A stretch of 13,004 nucleotides of DNA from contig JAISKU010000039.1 of the NCBI GenBank assembly GCA_031261245.1, positions 1 to 13,004 of the forward strand, written 5' to 3'. Each line of letters starts with the position of its first letter. The stretch's first letter is position 1. This document shows positions 7,186 through 13,004 of this stretch, one piece after another. The translations under genes and the position numbers were made by a program. The notes under the pieces were generated by a model. That model had not been told where the DNA came from. It searched no databases and saw only the letters and a list, made by a program, of their open reading frames with translations. This stretch comes from Oscillospiraceae bacterium. Its GTDB lineage: Bacteria; Bacillota; Clostridia; Oscillospirales; Oscillospiraceae.

Positions 7186-8774
7186 TATCGCGCGCCCCCT
7201 TCCGACGCCGCGAGAAGCGGCGCGAGCGGCCTGTACGCGCAGGTTATCGCGAAGCTGACCGCCGGGACGCCCGTCCCGTCCTCCGTCACGGATATCGACG
7301 GCAGGGTGAGCGCGGCGATGCTCTCAAAGCTGCGCAGCTGCACCATGACGCGCGCCACGTCGGACTTGCGCGGCACGCTCGCCGTCATCGCCACGCCGTC
7401 GCGCGAGCAGACGGCGGACAGCACGAGGATTTCACGCGGCAGCTTCAGCTCAAGCTCGCTGAGAAACGCCGCGAGGTTGTCGTTCGGCGAGGAGGTCAAA
7501 GCCCGCACGTTCAGTATCGCGTCCGCGCCCGCGACATAGGACAGATAGCTGTTGTAAACCGGCTCCGTGTACTCGAGCGCCGCGATATCCGCGAGCATCC
7601 CGGCGTTCGCGCCGCGAGAATCGCGCCACCGCGAGCAGCCGAACCACGTCAGCGCGCCGGAGGCGGCGAGCAGTACCGCGAGCCCCGCGACGCCGATTTT
7701 GAGCGACGCCTCACGCCCGGAGGCGAACCGCGCAGCCTTTTTCTTCGCCTGCGTGAAGCGCGCGGGGAGCAGATCCGGCGGCGCGAGGAGCGCGCCCGCG
7801 CAGTCGATAAACGGCAGCGCCCCGCGCGCGTCCCGAAACCGGCTCTGCGCCTCGGGCAGCTCGTCCATATAGACCGTGTTGTGACCCGTGGCGGACGCAA
7901 CCGCCTCGCGCAGGCGCAGCAGCCGCCCGAGCGGCCCGGTCAGCACGATGTTCTCAACAGGTGTGTCCGCGTAATTTGACGTGAAGTAGTCGAGACTGCG
8001 CGCGATGCCCGTCGAGAGCCGTCCGAGGCTCGCCAAAATATCCGCCTCGTCGAGAACGCCGAGCGCCTCGGCCTCCCGCTCCGGATCCGACAGCGCGCGG
8101 TAAGCGTCGAGGTAACGGTCAGTCCCGCCGCCCAAGACCGACAGAAACTCCTCAAGCAGCTCGCCGCCTCCGTAGGTCAGCGTGCGCTGTAACAGCAGAC
8201 TGCGCCCCTCCATAAACGTCAGGTACGTAGAGCCGTGGTTCACGTACACGTACAGGTTCACGCCCGGGGCGTCAATCGCCCTGTAGACGTTGTACTCCGC
8301 GTTGCCCGCGTAGTCGATAGCCCGGATTTTCAGCTCCGCCGCTGCCGCGAGCCTGAAATACCCCTCGAGCAGCGCGAGCGGCGCCGCGTAAACCATGACG
8401 CGCGTCCGACTCTCGGCGTCGCCGCTCTCACCGAGCACCGTGTGGGCGATGTGGTATCCGGAGAGGTTAACGGGGAAGTAGTCGGCGGCGTTCGTGCGCA
8501 CTATCTCCGCGAGCCGTGACGCCTTCACGGGCGGCAGCGACACCTCGCGCGTCGCGATGCGCCCGGACGCTATGACGAATGTCGCCGCCGTCGCCCTGAC
8601 CGAGTTCGCGCGCAGCTGCGCCGTCAAAAACGCCGCGAGCTCCTCCGGATTCGCGAGCTGCCCGTCGGTTACCGCGCCCTCCGGCGTCGGCAGCATGAGC
8701 CTGACGGGCGTTTTCCCGTCGCGCCACACGCGTGTGACGCGCTCTCCGAGCTCTATTACAAGACCGTTACTCAT
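7185..8774 (-). CDS. pilMN: PilM-PilN fusion, actin-like plus membrane-anchored type IV pilus assembly protein
   Basis: This is a 529-residue fusion of two assembly proteins that are separate in most Gram-negative systems. Residues 1 to about 340 look like the actin-like PilM (compare GspL cytoplasmic domain). N-terminal GLVIELGERVTRVW stands where PilM has its first phosphate loop, a second loop is at 173-190, and ENIVLTGPLGRLLRLREAV (274-292) is the adenosine-motif region. A DLLPARF linker (334-340) matches the NLLP-type start of PilN. A basic stretch, one membrane helix (358-379) and a periplasm-type ferredoxin-fold region up to 529 follow. It should form the cytoplasmic ring and connect it to PilO. 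Usual acidic residues of the nucleotide pocket appear changed (E8, N179, and G280-P281 in place of GG). PilMN fusions are known from Clostridia, to my knowledge including C. difficile. The stop TAG shares one base with the GTG of pilO. Confidence 0.88.
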   Translation of the reverse strand: MSNGLVIELGERVTRVWRDGKTPVRLMLPTPEGAVTDGQLANPEELAAFLTAQLRANSVRATAATFVIASGRIATREVSLPPVKASRLAEIVRTNAADYFPVNLSGYHIAHTVLGESGDAESRTRVMVYAAPLALLEGYFRLAAAAELKIRAIDYAGNAEYNVYRAIDAPGVNLYVYVNHGSTYLTFMEGRSLLLQRTLTYGGGELLEEFLSVLGGGTDRYLDAYRALSDPEREAEALGVLDEADILASLGRLSTGIARSLDYFTSNYADTPVENIVLTGPLGRLLRLREAVASATGHNTVYMDELPEAQSRFRDARGALPFIDCAGALLAPPDLLPARFTQAKKKAARFASGREASLKIGVAGLAVLLAASGALTWFGCSRWRDSRGANAGMLADIAALEYTEPVYNSYLSYVAGADAILNVRALTSSPNDNLAAFLSELELKLPREILVLSAVCSRDGVAMTASVPRKSDVARVMVQLRSFESIAALTLPSISVTEDGTGVPAVSFAITCAYRPLAPLLAASEGGAR

Positions 8775-8782
8775 TCTCCGCT

Positions 8783-8788
8783 CTCCTT
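8783..8788 (-). promoter_or_regulatory. Ribosome binding site AAGGAG of pilMN
   Basis: AAGGAG followed by an 8-base spacer precedes ATG 8774, in the 16-base gap after pilD. It fixes the start there; the same frame is open upstream to 8945, but that extension lies inside pilD. Confidence 0.75.
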
Positions 8789-8790
8789 TC

Positions 8791-9576
8791 TCACCGCCCG
8801 ATAAGCCCGAGATACCATGAAATTGCGCGCTCCCCGAGAAGCATCGCGAGCGCCATACCGGCCGACAGGTACGGCCCGAGCGCCAGCGCGCGCTCCGCCC
8901 CGGAAATTCGCATACGCGCGAGGTGAATCGCCGCGCCGAGCACACAGCCCGCGAAGAAGCCGAGCACTACGAGCCGCCACCCCAAAAACAGTCCGCACGC
9001 CGCGAGAAGCTTCAAATCCCCGCCGCCGATCGCGCGCCCGCCTGACGCGAGATACACAATTCCGAGCGGAACCGACACCGCGACAGCGCCGACAATGTAG
9101 GGGGCGGCGTCCCCGACGCCCCGCACCCCCGTTTCCGGGGAAATCAACGCGACGGCAATCCGCAAAATCCCGCATACGCCGATAAACACGTTGAACACGG
9201 GCGGAATCTCACGCGTGCGCGCGTCGATGACGGACAGTCCGAGCAGCGCCGACAGGACGGCACATTCGAGCGGCAGAAACGCCGTGAAGCCGCGGAATAC
9301 GGCGGCGAGCACCCACAGCGCGGCGTTCGCAGCCTCGACAAGCGGGTACTGCGCCGATATCCGCGCCCCGCAGCCGCGGCAGCGGCTCCGCAGGGAAATC
9401 CACGAGAGGACGGGAATCAGCTCAGGGGGGCGCAGCCGTCTATCGCACCCCGGGCAGTGCGACGGCACGGTCACAACGCTCTCGCCCGCCGGTATCCGCA
9501 ATATGCAGACGTTTAGGAAGCTTCCGCACAGCAGTCCGGACAGGGCGAGAACGACCGTGCCGGCAATTAGCCCCAA
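8791..9576 (-). CDS. pilD: Prepilin peptidase / N-methyltransferase PilD (A24 aspartic protease)
   Basis: This is a 261-residue multi-spanning membrane enzyme that cleaves prepilin leaders after Gly and N-methylates the new N-terminus. The N-terminal methyltransferase domain begins LLCGSFLNVCILRIPAGES. It contains the zinc CxxC pair C41/C44 (CPGC) and C66/C69 (CRGC), so the enzyme should be bifunctional. The two catalytic Asp residues are D118 in LSVIDARTREIPP and D187 in the GxGD motif (GGGDLKL). A conserved LGPYLSAG occurs near 233-240. The start is a TTG at 9576, which overlaps the pilA end by 10 bases. No ATG or GTG lies between the upstream in-frame stop (9630-9628) and the conserved GSFLN, so initiation probably depends on coupling to pilA. 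The substrates are evidently the five prepilins encoded around it. PilMN follows after 16 bases. Confidence 0.96.
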   Translation of the reverse strand: MGLIAGTVVLALSGLLCGSFLNVCILRIPAGESVVTVPSHCPGCDRRLRPPELIPVLSWISLRSRCRGCGARISAQYPLVEAANAALWVLAAVFRGFTAFLPLECAVLSALLGLSVIDARTREIPPVFNVFIGVCGILRIAVALISPETGVRGVGDAAPYIVGAVAVSVPLGIVYLASGGRAIGGGDLKLLAACGLFLGWRLVVLGFFAGCVLGAAIHLARMRISGAERALALGPYLSAGMALAMLLGERAISWYLGLIGR

Positions 9577-9998
9577 GCGCCCGTGACGGTGCCGCCGACG
9601 CCGACAGTCACGTTGATTGTATAGACGTCATCGCCGGGAGCCTGATGCTTTTTTGAGGAAAACGCCGGCACGGTTCCGATAGAGGTCGCAAGCTCCGTCT
9701 GAAGCGCGGCGACGTCGCTCGTGGGAGGCCCGCCGCCCGCCACGACGACGGTAGTTCCGGTGGTCGGAATGTCGTTGTAAATTGTCTCGTCGGCAATGGC
9801 GATCTGGACGGCGCGGAGAACCTCGGCGGCGGCCGATTCATCCTTCTGAATACGGGAATTCTCGACGTACTTGATAAACTGCGGGGCGAGGACGGCGACG
9901 AGAACGGCCATTATCGCGATGACGATGATGAGCTCGACAAGCGAGAAGCCCCTGCTGTCGCGCTTTGTGGCGCTAATGCGCCGTGTGAGTGCTTTCAT
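9567..9998 (-). CDS. pilA: Type IV major prepilin PilA
   Basis: The product is a 143-residue class III-signal prepilin. A 17-residue basic leader ends in SRG, and the predicted mature protein starts FSLVELIIVIAI. Cleavage is between G17 and F18, and the conserved Glu at mature position 5 is E22. The hydrophobic helix runs to about residue 40 and continues through an amphipathic helix (NSRIQKDESAAAEVLRAVQ) to about 75. The small globular part is Gly/Thr/Val rich and ends in GAWG. There is no cysteine, so no disulfide-bonded D-loop. It is the most canonical and smallest of the five prepilins in the window and stands next to pilC and pilD with its own leader, so I infer that it is the main subunit. 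A GspG-type pseudopilin is the alternative. Its last 10 bases overlap the start of pilD. Confidence 0.93.
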   Translation of the reverse strand: MKALTRRISATKRDSRGFSLVELIIVIAIMAVLVAVLAPQFIKYVENSRIQKDESAAAEVLRAVQIAIADETIYNDIPTTGTTVVVAGGGPPTSDVAALQTELATSIGTVPAFSSKKHQAPGDDVYTINVTVGVGGTVTGAWG

Positions 9999-10068
9999 TT
10001 TGGTTGCCTTCTTCCTAAAAAATATATATTAGTATTTGCGCCGATTCCGTTATTAAACATGGCGGCGA
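9999..10068 (-). promoter_or_regulatory. 70-bp pilC-pilA gap: AT-rich leader with possible promoter or processing element
   Basis: This is the largest untranslated gap inside the operon and lies directly before the major pilin. Read on the minus strand it first holds CGCCG (10067-10063) and the matching CGGCG (10043-10039), a possible 5-bp stem with a 19-base loop. An AT-rich run around 10035-10017 follows and contains a TATATT (10026-10021) that resembles a -10 box. I see no convincing -35 at the right spacing. AGGAAG and AAGG (10016-10007) then serve as the ribosome binding site, 8 bases before ATG 9998. Extra expression or mRNA processing for the abundant subunit is plausible but not shown. 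Confidence 0.35.
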
Positions 10069-11286
10069 TTACAAGCTCTCGAGCTGTCCGTACATGTTCG
10101 CGAGCGGCAGCATGACCGACATGATTATCGTGCCGACGACGGCGGCCATGACGATGATTATTGCGGGCTCAAGCATCGCCATCAGCGACGCTGTCGCGGC
10201 CTCGGACTCCTCGTCGTAGTAGTTCGCGATGCGCGAGAGCATACCCTCGATATTGCCGGACTCCTCGCCGATTTTGAGCATCTGGTAGACGAGCGGCGGG
10301 AATATCCCGCTGCCCCGCAGCGTCTCCGACAGCGCGCTTCCCATGGACACGTCCTCGCGCGCCCCGGTAAGCGCGTCGCGGAAGTAGACGTTTGACAGCG
10401 TGTCGGCGGTGATCTCCAGCGCGTCGATGATAGGTATGCCGGAGCCGATGAGCGTGGACAGCGTTCTCGCCATGCGCGCGGAGGAGGTTTTGACGACGAA
10501 TATTCTGATAACGGGCAGCTTCAGCGAGAGCTTCCCGAAGAAGTATTTGCCCGCGTCGGAGCGCGAGAAAAGCCGCAGAAGAACGACGGCGGCGACGAGG
10601 ACGATTATGACAAGGTACCAGTTGCGCTGCATGAACCGGCTCACGGCGACGACGCCGCGCGTCAGCGCGGGCAGCTCGCCGCCGAGCTCGTTGAAGATGT
10701 CCTGAAACGTCGGCACGACGACGGTGAGCATGACGCCGATGACGACGACGGTGACGAGCATGATGATGATGGGGTAGATGGACGCCCGCTTGACCATGGA
10801 GCGGATTTTCGCGTCCTTCTCGTACTGCTCCGCCATGCGGGCAAACGAGTTTGAGAGGCTGCCGGAGCTCTCGCCCGCCGCGACGAGCGACACGAACATG
10901 CTTCCGAAGATTTTCGCGTGCTTACCCATCGCCGACGTGAGCGATTCGCCCGTCTCCACGTCGAGGCGAATCTCCGTAATCGCCGCCGAGAGAAGCTTGT
11001 TCTCCGTCTGCTCCGAGAGCATTTCGAGCGCGGACACGACGGGTACGCCCGCGTCGAGTATGCTCACGAACTGGCGGCAGAAAATCGACAGATCGCGCGT
11101 TTTCGGCTTTTTTTGAAAGAGGCCGGTGTTCAAATCCCGCGAGAGGACGCTCTGCGCCGTGATTGTGACGGGCAGCAGCCCGCGATTTTTCAGCTCCTGC
11201 GTCACGGCCTGCGCGGTGTCCGCCTTCAGGCTGCCCTTTTGCTCGGCTCCCGTGCCGGACAGCGCGATGTAACTGAATTCTGCCAT
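10069..11286 (-). CDS. pilC: Type IV pilus inner-membrane platform protein PilC (GspF family)
   Basis: This is a 405-residue polytopic membrane protein of the T2SF/GspF family. It connects the PilB and PilT motors to the growing pilus. Two related T2SF repeats are visible. The first begins near FCRQFVSILDAGVPVVSAL (69-87) and the second near ARMARTLSTLIGSGIPIIDAL (270-290). Each carries a GE(E)S(S)G-type motif (AAGESSGSLSNSFARMA, KIGEESGNIEGML). Membrane segments are at about 171-191, 223-240 and 374-394, and the C-terminal MLEPAIIIVM...LPLANMYGQL is a family hallmark. The length is normal. The start is ATG 11286, because AGGTGA at 11297-11292 lies 5 bases upstream; an upstream GTG at 11295 falls inside that ribosome binding site. 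It lies 46 bases after pilT and 70 bases before the major pilin gene, the usual pilB-pilT-pilC order. Confidence 0.97.
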   Translation of the reverse strand: MAEFSYIALSGTGAEQKGSLKADTAQAVTQELKNRGLLPVTITAQSVLSRDLNTGLFQKKPKTRDLSIFCRQFVSILDAGVPVVSALEMLSEQTENKLLSAAITEIRLDVETGESLTSAMGKHAKIFGSMFVSLVAAGESSGSLSNSFARMAEQYEKDAKIRSMVKRASIYPIIIMLVTVVVIGVMLTVVVPTFQDIFNELGGELPALTRGVVAVSRFMQRNWYLVIIVLVAAVVLLRLFSRSDAGKYFFGKLSLKLPVIRIFVVKTSSARMARTLSTLIGSGIPIIDALEITADTLSNVYFRDALTGAREDVSMGSALSETLRGSGIFPPLVYQMLKIGEESGNIEGMLSRIANYYDEESEAATASLMAMLEPAIIIVMAAVVGTIIMSVMLPLANMYGQLESL

Positions 11287-11291
11287 ATTTG

Positions 11292-11297
11292 TCACCT
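11292..11297 (-). promoter_or_regulatory. Ribosome binding site AGGTGA of pilC
   Basis: AGGTGA is followed by CAAAT and ATG (11286) on the minus strand. It sits in the 46-base pilT-pilC gap and contains the alternative GTG (11295), which makes that GTG an unlikely start. Confidence 0.75.
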
Positions 11298-11332
11298 ACT
11301 TTACATTGTGCGGGTCGTCGAGGACGCCGACA

Positions 11333-12388
11333 CTACAATATTTTCTTTGAAAGCGTGATTCTGTCCTGCGCGAACAGCAGCGCCGTATCGGCGGAGATCT
11401 CGCCGCGCGTGAAAAGCTCATAAATCGCGTCGTCCATCGTTATCATGCCGGCTTTCCGGCTCGTCTGAATCGTCGAGGTGACCTGAAACGTCTTTGCCTC
11501 GCGTATGTGGTTGCGCACGGCGGAGTTTGCGAGCATCACCTCAATCGCCGCGACGCGCCCCGCGCCGTTGCGCCTCGGCAGAAGCTGCTGCGACACGACG
11601 CACTCCAGCACGTCCGCGAGCTGCGTGCGTATCTGCTGTTGCTGATACGGCGGGAACACGTCGATTATGCGGTCTATCGTGTTCGCCGCGCCGACCGTGT
11701 GCAGCGTGGAGAACACTAAATGCCCGGTCTCGGCGGCGGTGACGGCGGTGGCAATCGTCTCAAGGTCGCGCATCTCGCCGACGAGTATCACGTCCGGATC
11801 CTGCCGGAGCGCGGCGCGCAGCGCGTTCGCGTAGCTCTTCGTGTCGTTGCCTATCTCGCGCTGGTTGACGATAGAGCGGTTGTGCTGGTGCAGATATTCA
11901 ATCGGATCCTCGAGCGTTATGATGTGACCGGGGCAGCCGCTGTTGATTATGTTGATGAGGGCGGCGAGCGTCGTGGACTTCCCGGAGCCCGTCGCGCCGG
12001 TTACGAGCACGAGCCCGCGCCGTTTCTCCGTCATCTTCACGACCGCCTCGGGAATCCCGAGCTCCTCCGGCGTCGGTATGCGCAGATTGAGGATTCGCGC
12101 GACGATCGCGGGCGAGCCGCGCTGCAAAAACACGTTCACGCGGAAGCGCCCGAGCGACGCGACGGAGTACGCGAAATCGACCTCACCGAGCTCCTTGAAG
12201 GTCGCCCTCTGGCTCGGAGATAACAGCGAATCGGACAGCGCCGCCGTGTCGGGAGAGGTCAGCACCTCATCGGACAGCGGAACAATGTCGCCGTCCACGC
12301 GGCAGGAGGGCGTGCGCCCGGGGGAGAGGTGGATATCCGACGCGCGGCGCGAGATGGCCGCGGCAATAAGCTCGTCAAAGGTTTTCAT
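11333..12388 (-). CDS. pilT: Type IV pilus twitching motility (retraction) ATPase PilT
   Basis: The product is a 351-residue cytoplasmic hexameric ATPase that powers pilus disassembly. Visible motifs are Walker A GATGSGKST (131-139), Asp box ITLEDPIEYLH (157-167), Walker B VILVGEMRD (200-208) and His box TGHLVFSTLHT (221-231). A C-terminal AVRNHIREAK (290-299) corresponds to the PilT AIRNLIRE retraction motif, and QTSRKAGMITMDDA follows. There is no tetracysteine, and the length is normal for PilT. I chose the ATG at 12388 because AGGAG (12400-12396) lies 7 bases upstream; a TTG at 12406 would add six residues, MNRSGK, that lie over this ribosome binding site. The AGGAG shares bases with the pilB stop, so the two genes are probably coupled. 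A PilT beside PilB argues for a dynamic, retractable pilus rather than a simple competence pseudopilus. Confidence 0.97.
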   Translation of the reverse strand: MKTFDELIAAAISRRASDIHLSPGRTPSCRVDGDIVPLSDEVLTSPDTAALSDSLLSPSQRATFKELGEVDFAYSVASLGRFRVNVFLQRGSPAIVARILNLRIPTPEELGIPEAVVKMTEKRRGLVLVTGATGSGKSTTLAALINIINSGCPGHIITLEDPIEYLHQHNRSIVNQREIGNDTKSYANALRAALRQDPDVILVGEMRDLETIATAVTAAETGHLVFSTLHTVGAANTIDRIIDVFPPYQQQQIRTQLADVLECVVSQQLLPRRNGAGRVAAIEVMLANSAVRNHIREAKTFQVTSTIQTSRKAGMITMDDAIYELFTRGEISADTALLFAQDRITLSKKIL

Positions 12389-12395
12389 TTTCCCG

Positions 12396-12400
12396 CTCCT
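12396..12400 (-). promoter_or_regulatory. Ribosome binding site AGGAG of pilT
   Basis: On the minus strand AGGAG is followed by the 7-base spacer CGGGAAA and then ATG (12388). It overlaps the pilB TAG stop. It decides the start of pilT in favour of ATG 12388 over the in-frame TTG at 12406. Confidence 0.8.
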
Positions 12401-13004
12401 ATTCAAACGCGACTTTCAGCATCTCGGCGATCGTCGTTATACCGTCCGCGACGTACTCCGACGCGCTTCGGCGGAGCGTGTGCATACCCTCGGCGGCCGC
12501 CGCGTCGCGAATCTCCTCCGTCGTCCCGCGCGCCGAGATTATGCGGCGTATGGGAGGCGTGATATCCATTATCTCGTACACGCCGACTCGCCCGTAATAG
12601 CCCGTGTCGCCGCAGAGATTGCACCCGCCGGGCTCGTACAGCGTGAGCTCTCCGTGCTCGTGAACGCCGAGCATGAGCTTTTCGGCCTCCGTCGCCGCCC
12701 TCGGCTTGCGGCACGCGGTACACAGCCGCCGCACGAGGCGCTGCGCCACGACGCCGACGAGCGAGTCCGCGAGCAGAAAAGGCTCCACCCCCATGTCGAT
12801 GAGGCGCGTGACCGTCGCCGCGGAGCTGTTCGTGTGGAGCGTTGAGACGACGAGGTGACCCGTAATCGACGCCTGCACGGCGATTCCCGCCGTCTCGCCG
12901 TCGCGAATCTCGCCTATCATTATTATGTCCGGATCCTGCCGCAATATTGAGCGCAGCGCGGCGGCGAACGTCAGATTCGCCTTTGTGTTCACCTGAACCT
13001 GATT
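12399..13004 (-). CDS. pilB: Type IV pilus extension ATPase PilB, C-terminal part (gene runs off the right edge)
   Basis: This is the C-terminal 201 residues of a GspE/PilB-family hexameric ATPase, which powers pilin addition from the cytoplasmic face. Numbering from the first visible codon, the Walker B region is IIMIGEIRD (27-35) and the His box is TGHLVVSTLHTN (48-59). A zinc-binding tetracysteine follows (C95, C98, C128, C131, as CTAC and CNLC). The end has the GMHTLRRSA/ADGITTIAEML signature typical of the family. The tetracysteine and the EIRDGETAGIA sequence separate PilB from PilT. The N-terminal domain and Walker A lie beyond base 13004, so no start is visible; the GTG at 12992 is internal. 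The frame is open to the edge and ends in TAG at 12401-12399. PilT starts 10 bases later. This is the first visible gene of the operon. I am very sure of the family, and PilB rather than GspE follows from the PilT neighbour. Confidence 0.95.
   Translation of the reverse strand, partial: NQVQVNTKANLTFAAALRSILRQDPDIIMIGEIRDGETAGIAVQASITGHLVVSTLHTNSSAATVTRLIDMGVEPFLLADSLVGVVAQRLVRRLCTACRKPRAATEAEKLMLGVHEHGELTLYEPGGCNLCGDTGYYGRVGVYEIMDITPPIRRIISARGTTEEIRDAAAAEGMHTLRRSASEYVADGITTIAEMLKVAFE

Noticed and set aside
8775..8945. N-terminal extension of the pilMN frame to 8945
   Set aside because: The extension lies inside pilD, reads as Arg/Ser-rich shadow sequence, and ATG 8774 has a good AAGGAG.
10735..10780. 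GAC/GAT trinucleotide-rich stretch that looks like a microsatellite
   Set aside because: It encodes a Val/Ile/Met-rich membrane helix of PilC (IIMLVTVVVIGVM); the apparent repeat is codon bias in a transmembrane segment.
11780..12950. Repeated GTCCGGATCCTGCCG segment in pilT and pilB
   Set aside because: Both copies encode the shared LRQDPD motif before Walker B. This is paralogy of the two ATPases, not a mobile or regulatory repeat.
1..13004. Search for CRISPR arrays, tRNA/rRNA genes, transposases, attachment sites and terminators
   Set aside because: I saw no regularly spaced repeats, no RNA gene landmarks, no recombinase or transposase motifs and no GC stem followed by a U-run. Gene packing leaves no gap larger than 70 bases.

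Overview
This window is most of a type IV pilus (T4P) assembly operon. Every gene I accept is on the minus strand, so transcription runs from base 13004 towards base 1. The DNA is GC-rich (clearly above half by eye). The cluster has the inner-membrane assembly machinery but no secretin (PilQ), no PilP and no outer-membrane lipoprotein gene. It has a fused PilM-PilN gene and strong AGGAG/AGGTGA-type ribosome binding sites. Together these suggest a GC-rich monoderm, most likely a Clostridia-type member of the Bacillota; that is inference from gene content, not a measured placement.

Layout in transcription order: (1) 13004-12399, the C-terminal part of the extension ATPase PilB, cut by the window edge; (2) 12388-11333, the retraction-type ATPase PilT; (3) 11286-10069, the platform protein PilC; (4) a 70-bp gap, the largest in the window, then 9998-9567, the likely major pilin PilA; (5) 9576-8791, the bifunctional prepilin peptidase/methylase PilD; (6) 8774-7185, a PilM-PilN fusion; (7) 7185-6523, PilO; (8) four minor prepilin-like genes: 6526-5441 (PilV/GspI-like, unusually long), 5439-3487 (PilX/GspK-like, very long, lacking the Glu at +5), 3490-3050 (GspH/FimT-like) and 3053-2583 (PilW/GspJ-like); (9) 2561 to the left edge, a large Sec-exported protein of at least 853 residues that resembles the uncharacterised DUF5057 family. 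This last gene has no stop in the window and is easily missed by a start-to-stop ORF search.

How it works together: PilD cleaves and methylates the five prepilins. PilB powers addition of PilA through PilC, and PilT powers disassembly. PilMN and PilO form the cytoplasmic-ring and alignment complex. The four minor pilins plausibly make the priming or tip complex, by analogy with GspH-I-J-K of type II secretion. From PilD onward the spacing is tight, with 1-10 base overlaps (ATGA, GTGA, TAGTG) or gaps of 1-21 bases, so these genes are probably translationally coupled. The downstream exported protein shares the transcript and has its own strong ribosome binding site, which suggests a surface role connected with the pilus.

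There are no RNA genes, mobile elements, CRISPR arrays or intergenic stretches above 300 bases. No convincing terminator was seen, and the operon continues past both edges. The machinery is a recognisable Gram-positive T4P system. The less described parts are the terminal DUF5057-like protein, the giant Glu5-less beta-helical pilin-like protein, and the altered nucleotide-site residues of the PilM half.
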